DNA from: Streptomyces cinerochromogenes
Lineage (GTDB): Bacteria; Actinomycetota; Actinomycetes; Streptomycetales; Streptomycetaceae
DNA: 64,000 nucleotides
Reading direction: 5' to 3'
Assembly (NCBI RefSeq): GCF_014648635.1
Contig: NZ_BMRM01000008.1
Span: 62,001-126,000 of the forward strand
Both the position numbers and the translations under genes were made by a program. How positions within the stretch are numbered: the first letter of the stretch is position 1; each line of letters begins with the position of its first letter. The notes beneath the pieces are model-generated. The model saw only the letters and a program-made list of their open reading frames with translations, did no database searches and was not told the DNA's origin. Below, in pieces: positions 41,433 through 49,263 of this stretch.

Positions 41433-41572
41433 TCATGACGGCGCCACAACTGTCACAGGACGGCAACAGGCGCCGCCGGCCGCGATCTTTCCCCCGCCCC
41501 CCGTCATCGAACCCGGTCGACCGCACGACGCGCAGGCCCCGCGAGGGCCATGACCAGGGAATCGGGGAGAAG

Positions 41573-42814
41573 ATGAGCGGGATCTCACGCAGGCGGGTGC
41601 TGACGGCCGGGGCGGCGGCGGGTGCCCTCGGAACTCTGGCCGCCTGCTCCTCCGGCACCGGCCTCCGGGTCGGCGGGCCGGACCCGGCGGACGGGAAGGG
41701 CACCGAGCAGGCCCGGCCGGTGAAGCCCATCGGCGACGGCTCCACCGCCGACACCGGCGCCCAGCCGCACCAGCCGAAGCCGGAGCGGCTGAAGGAGGGA
41801 CAGCAGCCGCCGCAGTTCGTGGTGTTCTCGTGGGACGGCGCGGGCGAGGTGAGCAACAAGCTGTTCTCCCGGTTCCGCAAGGTGGCCGCCGACCACGGCG
41901 CGAAGATGACGTTCTTCCTCAGCGGCATCTACACCCTGCCCGAGTCCAAGAAGCACCTCTACCGGCCCCCGCAGCACCCGGTCGGCGCCTCCGCGATCGG
42001 CTACCTCGCCGACCGGCACATCCACGCCACGCTCCAGCAGGTGCGCGCGGCCTGGCTGGAGGGCCACGAGATCGGCACCCACTTCAACGGGCACTTCTGC
42101 GGCGCGACCGGCGTGCGCAGGTGGTCCCCGGCCGAGTGGCGCAGCGAGATCGAGCAGGCCGTCGGTTTCGTGACGCGGTGGAAGACCAACACCGGCTTCA
42201 CCGACCTCGACCCGCTCCCCTTCGACTACCGCAAGGAGCTGACCGGGGGCCGCACCCCCTGCCTGGAGGGCCAGGCGAACCTGCTGCCGACGGCCGCCGC
42301 GCTCGGCTGGAAGTACGACGCCAGCTCCCCCGGCGGACTCCAGGTCTGGCCGGGCAAGGTGCAGGGCGGGAGGATCTGGGACTTCCCGCTGCAGTCCATA
42401 CCGTTCGCCGGGCACTCCTTCCAGGTGCTCTCGATGGACTACAACATGATGTTCAACCAGTCCGGCGGCAACCCGCTCGGCGACCGCGCGCAGTACGACA
42501 CCTGGCGCGCCCAGGCCCGCGACACCTACCTGGCCGGTTTCCGGCGGGCCTACGAGACCAACCGGGCCCCCCTCTTCATCGGCAACCACTTCGAACGCTG
42601 GAACGGCGGCATCTACATGGACGCCGTCGAGGAGGCCGTCGGGAAGATGGCCGCCCACGACGACGTGCGCTTCGTGTCCTTCAAGCAGCTCGTCGCCTGG
42701 CTGGAGGCGCAGGATCCGGCGGTGCTGCGCAAACTGCGCACGCTCCCGCCCGGGCAGTCCCCGGCGGGCGGCTGGGCGGAGTTCCTCGGCGCGGCCGGCA
42801 GCCGGTCGTCGTAG
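41573..42814 (+). CDS. Tat-exported lipoprotein of polysaccharide-deacetylase-like type
   Basis: A 413-aa protein. The N-terminus has SRRRVLTAG (twin Arg) and a lipobox ending LAAC (~26), so it should be Tat-exported and anchored. The body resembles a divergent NodB fold: FVVFSWDGAGE in place of TFDDG, MTFFLSGIYTL, HEIGTHFNGHF (His-x3-His-like) and IGNHFERW. Compared with the CE4 protein at 21128, the second metal Asp is replaced (SWDGAG), so catalysis may differ. ATG 41573 has GGGGAGAAG upstream. Confidence 0.8.
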   Translation: MSGISRRRVLTAGAAAGALGTLAACSSGTGLRVGGPDPADGKGTEQARPVKPIGDGSTADTGAQPHQPKPERLKEGQQPPQFVVFSWDGAGEVSNKLFSRFRKVAADHGAKMTFFLSGIYTLPESKKHLYRPPQHPVGASAIGYLADRHIHATLQQVRAAWLEGHEIGTHFNGHFCGATGVRRWSPAEWRSEIEQAVGFVTRWKTNTGFTDLDPLPFDYRKELTGGRTPCLEGQANLLPTAAALGWKYDASSPGGLQVWPGKVQGGRIWDFPLQSIPFAGHSFQVLSMDYNMMFNQSGGNPLGDRAQYDTWRAQARDTYLAGFRRAYETNRAPLFIGNHFERWNGGIYMDAVEEAVGKMAAHDDVRFVSFKQLVAWLEAQDPAVLRKLRTLPPGQSPAGGWAEFLGAAGSRSS

Positions 42815-42877
42815 AGCGTCGCCGGTCGTCTGTTTTCATGGGCGTGCACCCTGTGACCGCCTCCGGAAGGATCCGCC

Positions 42878-44131
42878 CTGAACACCCCGCTCGCCGAGGC
42901 CCTGTCCGCCGCTCTGCTGGTCGCCGTGCTGGCCTGGGCCGTCGTACGGCCCTTCGGGTGGCCGGAGGCGGTGATGGCCGTACCCGCCGCCGGGATCGCG
43001 GTGGCGACCGGCGCGATCCCGCTCGCACACGCCCGGGCCGAGGCCGAACGGCTCGGTCCGGTGGTCGGGTTCCTGGCGGCGGTCCTGGTGCTCGCCCACT
43101 TCTGCGATGTCGAGGGGCTGTTCCGGGCGTGCGGGGCGTGGACGGCCCGGTGGGCGGCGGGCCGGCCGGTGCGGCTGCTGACGGCGGTGTTCGCGCTGGC
43201 CTCGGCCATCACCGCGGTCCTCAGCCTGGACGCCACGATCGTGCTGCTCACCCCGGTGGTCTTCGCGACGGCCGCGCGGACGGGCGTACGGCCCAAGCCG
43301 CACGTGTACGCCTGCACGCACCTGTCGAACACGGCGTCGCTGCTGCTGCCGGTGTCCAACCTGACGAACCTGCTGGCGTTCGCGGCGAGCGGGCTGAGCT
43401 TCACCCGGTTCGCGGCGCTGATGGCGCTGCCGTGGCTGGCCGCGATCGGCGTCGAGTACCTGGTGTTCCGGCGGTTCTTCGCCCGGGACCTCACCGCGGC
43501 CGCGCCGGCGGGCCGGGACACCGCCGAGGTGCCGCCGCTGCCGCTGTTCGCGCTGGTGACCGTGGGCTGCACGCTGGCCGGGTTCGTGGTGGCGTCGGCG
43601 TTCGGCGTGGACCCCGCCTGGGTGGCCGCGGCCGGCGCGCTGGTGCTGGCCGGGCGGGCGCTGGTGCGCCGGCAGGCGGGCCCGCTGACCGTGGTCCGGG
43701 CGGCGGCCCCGGGGTTCCTCGCGTTCGTGCTGGCGCTGGGCGTCGTGGTGCGGGCGGTCGTGGACAACGGGCTGGCGGACGTGCTCGGGCACGTCATGCC
43801 GGACGGCACCGGGCTGCCCGCGCTGCTCGGCATCGCCGCGCTGGCCGCGCTGCTGGCCAACCTGATCAACAACCTGCCCGCGGTGCTGGTGCTGCTGCCG
43901 CTGGCGGTGCCCGCCGGGCCGGGGGCGGTCCTCGCCGTGCTGCTGGGCGTGAACATCGGCCCCAACCTCACCTACGCCGGGTCGCTGGCCACGCTGCTGT
44001 GGCGGCGTATCGTGCACCAGCACGAGCACGACGTGGACCTCGGGGAGTTCACCCGGCTCGGTCTGCTCGCCGTGCCGTCCTCCCTCGCGGTCGCGGTGGT
44101 GGCACTGTGGGGATCGCTGCTGATGCTGTGA
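42878..44131 (+). CDS. ArsB/SLC13-like inner-membrane permease (apparent CTG start)
   Basis: A 417-aa, about 10-12 TM protein of the ion transporter superfamily that includes ArsB and Na+/dicarboxylate carriers. Conserved segments: SAITAVLSLDATIVLLTPVVF, THLSNTASLLLPVSNLTNLL and LLANLINNLPAVLVLLPLA (the two hairpin NxP/NN motifs). The substrate anion is unknown. The frame is closed by TGA at 42854; the only candidate with an SD (GGAAGG, 8 nt) is CTG 42878. The first GTG (42926) lies inside TM1 and has no SD. It is followed 17 bp later by a USP-like gene. Confidence 0.85.
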   Translation: MNTPLAEALSAALLVAVLAWAVVRPFGWPEAVMAVPAAGIAVATGAIPLAHARAEAERLGPVVGFLAAVLVLAHFCDVEGLFRACGAWTARWAAGRPVRLLTAVFALASAITAVLSLDATIVLLTPVVFATAARTGVRPKPHVYACTHLSNTASLLLPVSNLTNLLAFAASGLSFTRFAALMALPWLAAIGVEYLVFRRFFARDLTAAAPAGRDTAEVPPLPLFALVTVGCTLAGFVVASAFGVDPAWVAAAGALVLAGRALVRRQAGPLTVVRAAAPGFLAFVLALGVVVRAVVDNGLADVLGHVMPDGTGLPALLGIAALAALLANLINNLPAVLVLLPLAVPAGPGAVLAVLLGVNIGPNLTYAGSLATLLWRRIVHQHEHDVDLGEFTRLGLLAVPSSLAVAVVALWGSLLML

Positions 44132-44148
44132 CGCGGGAGGCATGGAAG

Positions 44149-44667
44149 ATGCGGGTGATCGCCTGGCTCGTGGAGGGCACCTGGCCCGCCTGCGTGGACG
44201 CGGTGCGCGCCCATGCTCCGGACGACGCCGAGGTGGTGCTGCTCCATGTGAGCGGTCCGGACGTGCCCGCGGTGGCCCACGGGGCCTTCGCGGGGCTGCT
44301 CGGACGCGGTCACCCGCGGGGGCACCACCCGGCCGAGGGCTGGGGGACGGATCCGGGTGACCGGCTGGAGACGCTCGGCGGCACGTCGGCGGCCTCGCTC
44401 CTCGACGCCGCCGCCGAACGGCTGGGCCGGCCGTGCGCACGCGAGGAGCGGTCGGGCCGGGTCGAGCGGGAGGTGGTGGCCGCCGCCGAGGGGGCCGGGC
44501 TGCTGGTGCTGGCCCGGGACGGGGACCGGTCCCGGCTCGGACCGAAGAGTCTCGGCCCGGCCGTCCGGTTCGCCGTCGACCACGCGCCCTGCCCGGTGCT
44601 GCTGGTGTGGCCGGAACCGGCCCCGGACCTGGGGACGATCCCGCCTCCGCCGCCGCACCACCCCTGA
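44149..44667 (+). CDS. Universal-stress-like (UspA-fold) protein
   Basis: A 172-aa protein. It begins MRVIAWLVEGTWPA and has VVLLHVSG, EREVVAAAEGAGLLVLARDGDRS and the late HAPCPVLLVW, as in UspA-type proteins, with a Pro/His tail. The ATP-binding G-2x-G-9x-G(S/T) motif is only partly kept (GDRSRLGPKSLGP), so nucleotide binding is uncertain. GGGAGG lies 8 nt before ATG 44149; a GTG at 44128 overlapping the permease stop is an alternative. Probably co-transcribed with the permease. It ends 1 bp from the convergent lectin gene. Confidence 0.72.
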   Translation: MRVIAWLVEGTWPACVDAVRAHAPDDAEVVLLHVSGPDVPAVAHGAFAGLLGRGHPRGHHPAEGWGTDPGDRLETLGGTSAASLLDAAAERLGRPCAREERSGRVEREVVAAAEGAGLLVLARDGDRSRLGPKSLGPAVRFAVDHAPCPVLLVWPEPAPDLGTIPPPPPHHP

Positions 44668-44668
44668 C

Positions 44669-46618
44669 TCAGCGTCGATGCCGCCGGGGGGTGGCCGTGG
44701 CGGCCGGGGGCGCGGGCGGTGCGGTGGCGGTGGGTACCGGGGTGCTGTCGCCGTCCCAGTTGACGTTCTCCATGCGCAGGTCCGGGTGGGCGGTGTCGAC
44801 GGACCAGCGCTGGGCGGTGCCCGGGGCGCGGGTCTTGAGCACGAGGGCGCCGGAGCCGTCGGTGGCGGCCGGGGTGAGGGCCAGCCCCTGGTCCGAGCGC
44901 GGTACCAGAACGCCCTGGAGGGTGAAGTCGTAGCGGATGTCGCGGGCGGCCCGGCCGGTGGCCGTACAGGGGGCGAGGCGCACGGAGTAGCCGAGGCCGG
45001 AGTCCAGGCACAGGTCGGGGGCGGCGGCGTTGCGCATCAGCCCGTCGGTCTCGTACGTCCACTGCTGGGCCGGGGCCGCGGAACAGTCGGCGAGTTCCGT
45101 CTCGGCGCCCTCGACGGCCTTCTCCCCGACGACACCGACGCACAGGCCGGAGGCGAGGTTGCGCAGCCTGCCGTGCAGGGTGCCCTGGCCCGGCGCGGTC
45201 CGCCCGGCCCAGGAGGGGCCCGGGGAGGCCGCGTCCCGGCCCGGCGTGCGGGACGGCGTGCCGGAGGGGCCGGGCGCCGGACTCCCGCCGGAGCCGAGCG
45301 CCGACCACAGCGTGAGCGGCAGGACGACGAGACCGCTGACGGTGACGACGGCGAGCGTGAGGTTCCGCCGCCGCGTCCGCCGCGCGGCGCGGTGCACGGA
45401 GCGGGGGGAGGTGGGTGCGGCGGCGGGGGCGGAGGCCGTGCGGGGCGTGACTTCGGCTCCGGTGCCTCGAACCCCTTGGGGATCTCGGGGGCCCTGGGGG
45501 CCTTGGGGGCTTTCGGTGACGGCGGGGGCGCCGGCCGTCCTGCGGCGGGCCGCGAAGGCGCCGCGGCCGGCCGCCCGGCGGCGGGGTGCGGCTCGGGGCG
45601 GGGCCGGCGCGGTGGGGTCGGCCGGGGCGGCGAGGCCGGCGGGGTCCGTGGGCTCGGCGGGTGCGGAAGGCTCCCCCGTCAGGGGCGCGAAGGACTCCCC
45701 GACCCGTGGTGCGAAGGTGTCTTTGCCCTGGGCTGCGAAGGCGTCCTCGCCCTCGGGAGCGACCCCGTCGCCGACCGCCGCGACGGCGGCGGCGGCCGGG
45801 GCCGGTGCGGTGGGCTCCTCCGCGCGGGCCGCCCGGGACGCGACGTAGTCGCGGGCGCCCCAGCCGAGGACCGCCTCGGCGAGCGCGAGGCCGAGGCCGT
45901 CGTTGAACCGGGTGAGCTGGCCGGCGGTGCGTCCGCAGTGACCGCAGCCGGCCAGGTGCTCGCGCAGGTCCGGGTCGATGTCGGTGCCGCCGCGCCGGAA
46001 GGTCACGTCGAGCATGCGCAGATAGCGCCGGCACTCGGCGTCGGGGGCGAGTTCGCGGTGCACCTGGAGGCACTCCTCGCGCAGCCGCTCCCGGGCCCGG
46101 CGCAGCTCGACGCGGACGTCCTCCTCCTCCAGGCCGAGCAGCGCGGCGGGCACGGCCAGGGGCTCGGCCTCGACCTCGGTGTGCCACAGCACGGCGCGGG
46201 AGATCTCGGGGACGCGCTGGAACGCGCGGGACAGCAACCGCCGGTCGGGCGGCGGCAGCAGCCGGGCCGCCGCGCGCTCGCCGGTTCCGTCGCCGGGGCG
46301 CAGGTCGGGGTGGAGGAGTTCCCGGCGGCCGTCGGTGTCCCACTCGGCCGCGATCCGGCGGACGGCGACCAGCACCTGGGGCCGCCAGGCGGCGGTCGGA
46401 CCGGTCTGCCGGAGGGACGCGCCGAACAGCCGGGTGAAGGCGGCCGTGGTGAGCATGCCCGCGGCGCGCGGCCCGTCGGTGCACAGCCGGGCGTAGGCGA
46501 AGGCCGCCGCCCAGTGCCGGTCCAGGAGTTCACCGACGGGATGCAACGCGGGTGACGCTCCCGTCCACTTCTTCAGCTCGGCGCTCAGCTGTTCGTCCGA
46601 CGGGCCTGCCTCGGTCAC
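44669..46618 (-). CDS. Second sigma-like/zinc-finger/TM/ricin-lectin membrane protein
   Basis: A 649-aa paralogue of the protein at 30135-31673. The sigma-like N-terminus has HWAAAFAYARLCTDGP (region 2) and AVLWHTEVEAEPLAVPAALL (region 4). The zinc site is C196-x24-H221-x3-C225-x2-C228. The linker is longer (about 260-405) and contains six or so SFAPLTGEP-like and Pro/Ala repeats. The TM helix (about 408-432) precedes a ricin trefoil (about 480-615) with QQWTYE and QRWSV, and a Pro/Thr tail. GTG 46618 has GGAGGA 8 nt upstream. The palindrome at 46655-46672 is ~40 bp upstream, so this gene probably has a dedicated repressor. Confidence 0.78.
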   Translation of the reverse strand: MTEAGPSDEQLSAELKKWTGASPALHPVGELLDRHWAAAFAYARLCTDGPRAAGMLTTAAFTRLFGASLRQTGPTAAWRPQVLVAVRRIAAEWDTDGRRELLHPDLRPGDGTGERAAARLLPPPDRRLLSRAFQRVPEISRAVLWHTEVEAEPLAVPAALLGLEEEDVRVELRRARERLREECLQVHRELAPDAECRRYLRMLDVTFRRGGTDIDPDLREHLAGCGHCGRTAGQLTRFNDGLGLALAEAVLGWGARDYVASRAARAEEPTAPAPAAAAVAAVGDGVAPEGEDAFAAQGKDTFAPRVGESFAPLTGEPSAPAEPTDPAGLAAPADPTAPAPPRAAPRRRAAGRGAFAARRRTAGAPAVTESPQGPQGPRDPQGVRGTGAEVTPRTASAPAAAPTSPRSVHRAARRTRRRNLTLAVVTVSGLVVLPLTLWSALGSGGSPAPGPSGTPSRTPGRDAASPGPSWAGRTAPGQGTLHGRLRNLASGLCVGVVGEKAVEGAETELADCSAAPAQQWTYETDGLMRNAAAPDLCLDSGLGYSVRLAPCTATGRAARDIRYDFTLQGVLVPRSDQGLALTPAATDGSGALVLKTRAPGTAQRWSVDTAHPDLRMENVNWDGDSTPVPTATAPPAPPAATATPRRHRR

Positions 46619-46654
46619 AGCCGAATTCCTCCAGACGCACTACGGGGAATTAGT

Positions 46655-46672
46655 CCATACCAATCAGTATGG
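46655..46672. promoter_or_regulatory. CCATAC-N6-GTATGG inverted repeat upstream of ricin-lectin gene
   Basis: A perfect 6-bp inverted repeat, 37-54 bp upstream of GTG 46618. Core TACCAATCAGTA matches the sites at 28885 and 11986. A TetR-type operator is likely. Confidence 0.6.
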
Positions 46673-46909
46673 CGAGGTCATGAGGCAGCTCGAACGTCCA
46701 CCTGAGGCGGCACTTTTGCACAGCCGAACACATCCGAACAAGAGATCTTGCGATTCTCGGGAGGCGCCGCGTCCGTTTTCTCATTGACATTTCGTCAACG
46801 ACAGCCATTGGTTCCCTTTACTGCCGCTCGCCCGCCCGGTAGTCGGCGCGTACCACCGGACCCTGACGATGTCCGGTGCGCCGGTGGCGGTGCCGGAGAG
46901 CGAGGGCGG

Positions 46910-46946
46910 CGGGCCGTGCGGCACGGACTTCGCACCGCACGGCCCG
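46910..46946 (-). terminator. Stem-loop after the aldo/keto reductase gene
   Basis: A perfect 12-bp stem (46910-46921 with 46935-46946), 13-nt loop, ~80 bp beyond the reductase stop on the minus strand. Confidence 0.72.
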
Positions 46947-47025
46947 CACCAGGTGCTCCGCGGGCCGGGACCGCGGGTCGTCCGTGGCCGGTCGCGCAGT
47001 TCCCCGCGCCCGTTCGGGGCGCGGT

Positions 47026-47994
47026 TCAGTGGCCGCTGATCGCGTGCGGGGTGTACGGCTGCTCCAGCTCCTCGATCTCCTTCTCGGTCAGCTCCAGTTC
47101 CACCGCTGCCACCGCGTCCTCGATGTGCTGCGGCTTGGCGACGCCGACGATCGGGGCCGCCACGGTGTCCTGGTGCAGGAGCCAGGCGAGGGCCACCCGG
47201 GCGCGCGGGACGCCACGCTCGCCCGCGATCCGGCCGACGGCCTCGACGATCGCGCGGTCGCTCTCCAGGTACAGCCGGCTGCCGAAGTCGTCGGTGGCAC
47301 TGCGGTCGGTGACCGTGCCCCAGTCGCGGGTGAGCCGGCCGCGGGCGAGCGGGCTCCACGGCAGCACGCCGACGCCCTGGTCGGCGCAGAGGGGCAGCAT
47401 CTCCCGCTCCTCCTCGCGGTAGAGCAGGTTGTAGTGGTTCTGCATGGACACGAACCGGGTCCAGCCGTGCCGCTCGGCCGTGTACTGCGCCTTGGAGAAC
47501 TCCCACGCGTACATCGAACTCGCCCCGATGTAGCGCACCTTGCCCGCCTTGACCAGGTCGTGCAGCGCCTCCATCGTCTCCTCGATCGGCGTCGCGTGGT
47601 CGTAGCGGTGGATCTGGTAGAGGTCGACGTAGTCGGTGCCGAGCCGGCGCAGGCTGTGGTCGATCTCGCTCATGATGGCCTTGCGGGACAGCCCCGCCCC
47701 GTTGGGCCCCGGCCGCATCCGGCCGTTCACCTTGGTGGCGAGCACGATCTCGTCGCGGTTCGCGAAGTCCCGCAGGGCCTTGCCGACGATCTCCTCGCTG
47801 GTGCCGTCGGAGTAGACGTTCGCGGTGTCGAAGAAGGTGATGCCCGCCTCCAGCGCCTGCCGGATCAGCGGGCGGGACGCCTCCTCGTCGAGGGTCCACT
47901 CGTGGACGCCGCGGTCGGGCAGGCCGTACGTCATGCAGCCCAGACAGATCCGCGAGACGTCCAGGCCCGTCGAACCGAGCTTCACGTACTGCAT
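47026..47994 (-). CDS. Aldo/keto reductase
   Basis: A 322-aa NADPH-dependent reductase of the AKR TIM-barrel family. It has the catalytic Asp/Tyr region (FFDTANVYSDGTSEE), Lys in LATKVN, LGTDYVDLYQIHR (with catalytic His) and the cofactor segment IVGVAKPQHIEDA. The substrate is likely an aldehyde or ketone. ATG 47994 is chosen because AGGAG is 10 nt upstream; ATG 48027 would lie without one. Divergent from the GH114 gene. Confidence 0.92.
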   Translation of the reverse strand: MQYVKLGSTGLDVSRICLGCMTYGLPDRGVHEWTLDEEASRPLIRQALEAGITFFDTANVYSDGTSEEIVGKALRDFANRDEIVLATKVNGRMRPGPNGAGLSRKAIMSEIDHSLRRLGTDYVDLYQIHRYDHATPIEETMEALHDLVKAGKVRYIGASSMYAWEFSKAQYTAERHGWTRFVSMQNHYNLLYREEEREMLPLCADQGVGVLPWSPLARGRLTRDWGTVTDRSATDDFGSRLYLESDRAIVEAVGRIAGERGVPRARVALAWLLHQDTVAAPIVGVAKPQHIEDAVAAVELELTEKEIEELEQPYTPHAISGH

Positions 47995-48134
47995 CGTTGC
48001 TGCTCCTGCCTTCGGGACGATGGTCACCGCAGAGCCTACGACGGTGCTCGGGGACCGACTTGACGCCGCATCGGTGCGGAGGATTTGATCCTGACACGTA
48101 CCGCGCCGCCCGGCGTGGGCAGGACGGAGCGGAC

Positions 48135-48986
48135 GTGTCCCCCTCGGGTGTGCACCGCGCCACCGGGCCGCGCGCGGCCCTCGGCGCCCTGGCGGCGACG
48201 CTGCTGGTCACGGTGACGGCACTGGCCGGCTGCGCCTCCGGCACGCGGGAGGAGAACGGCGCGGCGCGGCCCGCCACGGTGCGGCTGCCGCCGCGGCACG
48301 CCGGGTTCGACTACCAGATCGGCGGCGCCTATCCGCCGCCCGCGGGCGTGCGGATCGTCAGCCGCGACCGGTCCGACTCCCCCGCACCGGGCCTGTACAA
48401 CATCTGCTACGTCAACGCGTTCCAGGCGCAGCCCGCCGAACGCTCCTCCTGGCCGGCCGACCTGCTGCTGCGCGACGCGCGGGGCGGGGTCGTCATCGAC
48501 CGGGACTGGAACGAGCCGCTGCTCGACCTCCGCACCCCGGCCAAGCGGGAGCGCGTGGCCCGGCGCGTCGAGCAGTGGATCGACGGCTGCGCGGACCGGG
48601 GCTACGACGCCGTCGAACCCGACAACTACGACAGCTACACCCGTTCCCACGGGCTGCTCACCGCGGCCGACGCCACCGCGTTCATGGCCCTGCTCTCCCG
48701 GCACGCGCACGCCCGGCACCTGGCGATCGGGCAGAAGAACACCGCGGAGCTGGCCGGCCGGCGCGCGCGGGCCGGGCTGGACTTCGCGGTCACGGAGGAG
48801 TGCGGGCAGTACGACGAGTGCGAGGTCTACGCGAAGGCGTTCGACGACCGGGTGGTGGACATCGAGTACACCGACGGCGGCCTGTGCGCGGCCCGCGCCC
48901 GCTGGGGCGACCGGCTGAGCATCGTCCGCCGCGACCGCGACGTGTCCACCCCGGACGCCGCCGGGTACGTCCGCAAGGTGCGCTAG
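48135..48986 (+). CDS. GH114-like (endo-alpha-1,4-polygalactosaminidase family) lipoprotein
   Basis: A 283-aa lipoprotein with a lipobox ending LAGC (~34). The body has the TIM-barrel features of the GH114/TM1410 family: FDYQIGGAYPPPAGV, YNICYVNAFQAQP, VIDRDWNEPLLDLR, YDAVEPDNYDSY and AVTEECGQYDEC. Characterised members cut alpha-1,4-galactosaminogalactan, a fungal exopolysaccharide; the exact substrate here is unproved. GTG 48135 has GGAG 5 nt upstream. Confidence 0.85.
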   Translation: MSPSGVHRATGPRAALGALAATLLVTVTALAGCASGTREENGAARPATVRLPPRHAGFDYQIGGAYPPPAGVRIVSRDRSDSPAPGLYNICYVNAFQAQPAERSSWPADLLLRDARGGVVIDRDWNEPLLDLRTPAKRERVARRVEQWIDGCADRGYDAVEPDNYDSYTRSHGLLTAADATAFMALLSRHAHARHLAIGQKNTAELAGRRARAGLDFAVTEECGQYDECEVYAKAFDDRVVDIEYTDGGLCAARARWGDRLSIVRRDRDVSTPDAAGYVRKVR

Positions 48987-49050
48987 GTCCGGGCGGTACG
49001 GGGGTACGGCGCGCCCTGGTCGCCGTACCCCCGTACCGCCGTACCGCCCG

Positions 49051-49251
49051 TCAGCCCGTGCTGTCCCGCACGGTGATCGCACTCACCGGGCAGGCGCGGG
49101 CCGCCTCCCGGACGTTCGCGTCGCCCGCGCCGTCCTCGCGGCCGGGCAGGAGGGTGCTGTAGCCGTCGTCGTCCTGGGTGAAGACGCCCGGCGCGGCCAG
49201 CGCGCACTGTCCGGCGCCGATACAGACGTCCTTGTCGATGTCGATATGCAT
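49051..49251 (-). CDS. 3Fe-4S-type ferredoxin for P450
   Basis: A 66-aa single-cluster ferredoxin. Cys pattern: C10-x5-C16 and C-P late (ACPVSAI); with only three Cys in the right place and Ala or Gly where the fourth would be (CIGAGQC), a [3Fe-4S] cluster is expected. It lies 12 bp after the P450 at 49264-50493, the usual CYP105/ferredoxin order (soyC/soyB-like). It should supply electrons to that P450 and possibly to the P450 at 4768. Confidence 0.93.
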   Translation of the reverse strand: MHIDIDKDVCIGAGQCALAAPGVFTQDDDGYSTLLPGREDGAGDANVREAARACPVSAITVRDSTG

Positions 49252-49263
49252 GAGCAGAGCCTC

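Larger units (their letters stand above)
46619..47025. other. 407-bp spacer between the lectin gene and aldo/keto reductase
   Basis: No gene supported. Contains the lectin gene's operator candidate, a less GC-rich block (about 46720-46820) and the hairpin that should end the reductase transcript. Confidence 0.6.

Noticed and set aside
41830..44148. Long plus-strand frame running into the USP-like gene
   Set aside because: Only its last 172 codons have sense; the upstream part is a shadow of the lipoprotein and permease genes.
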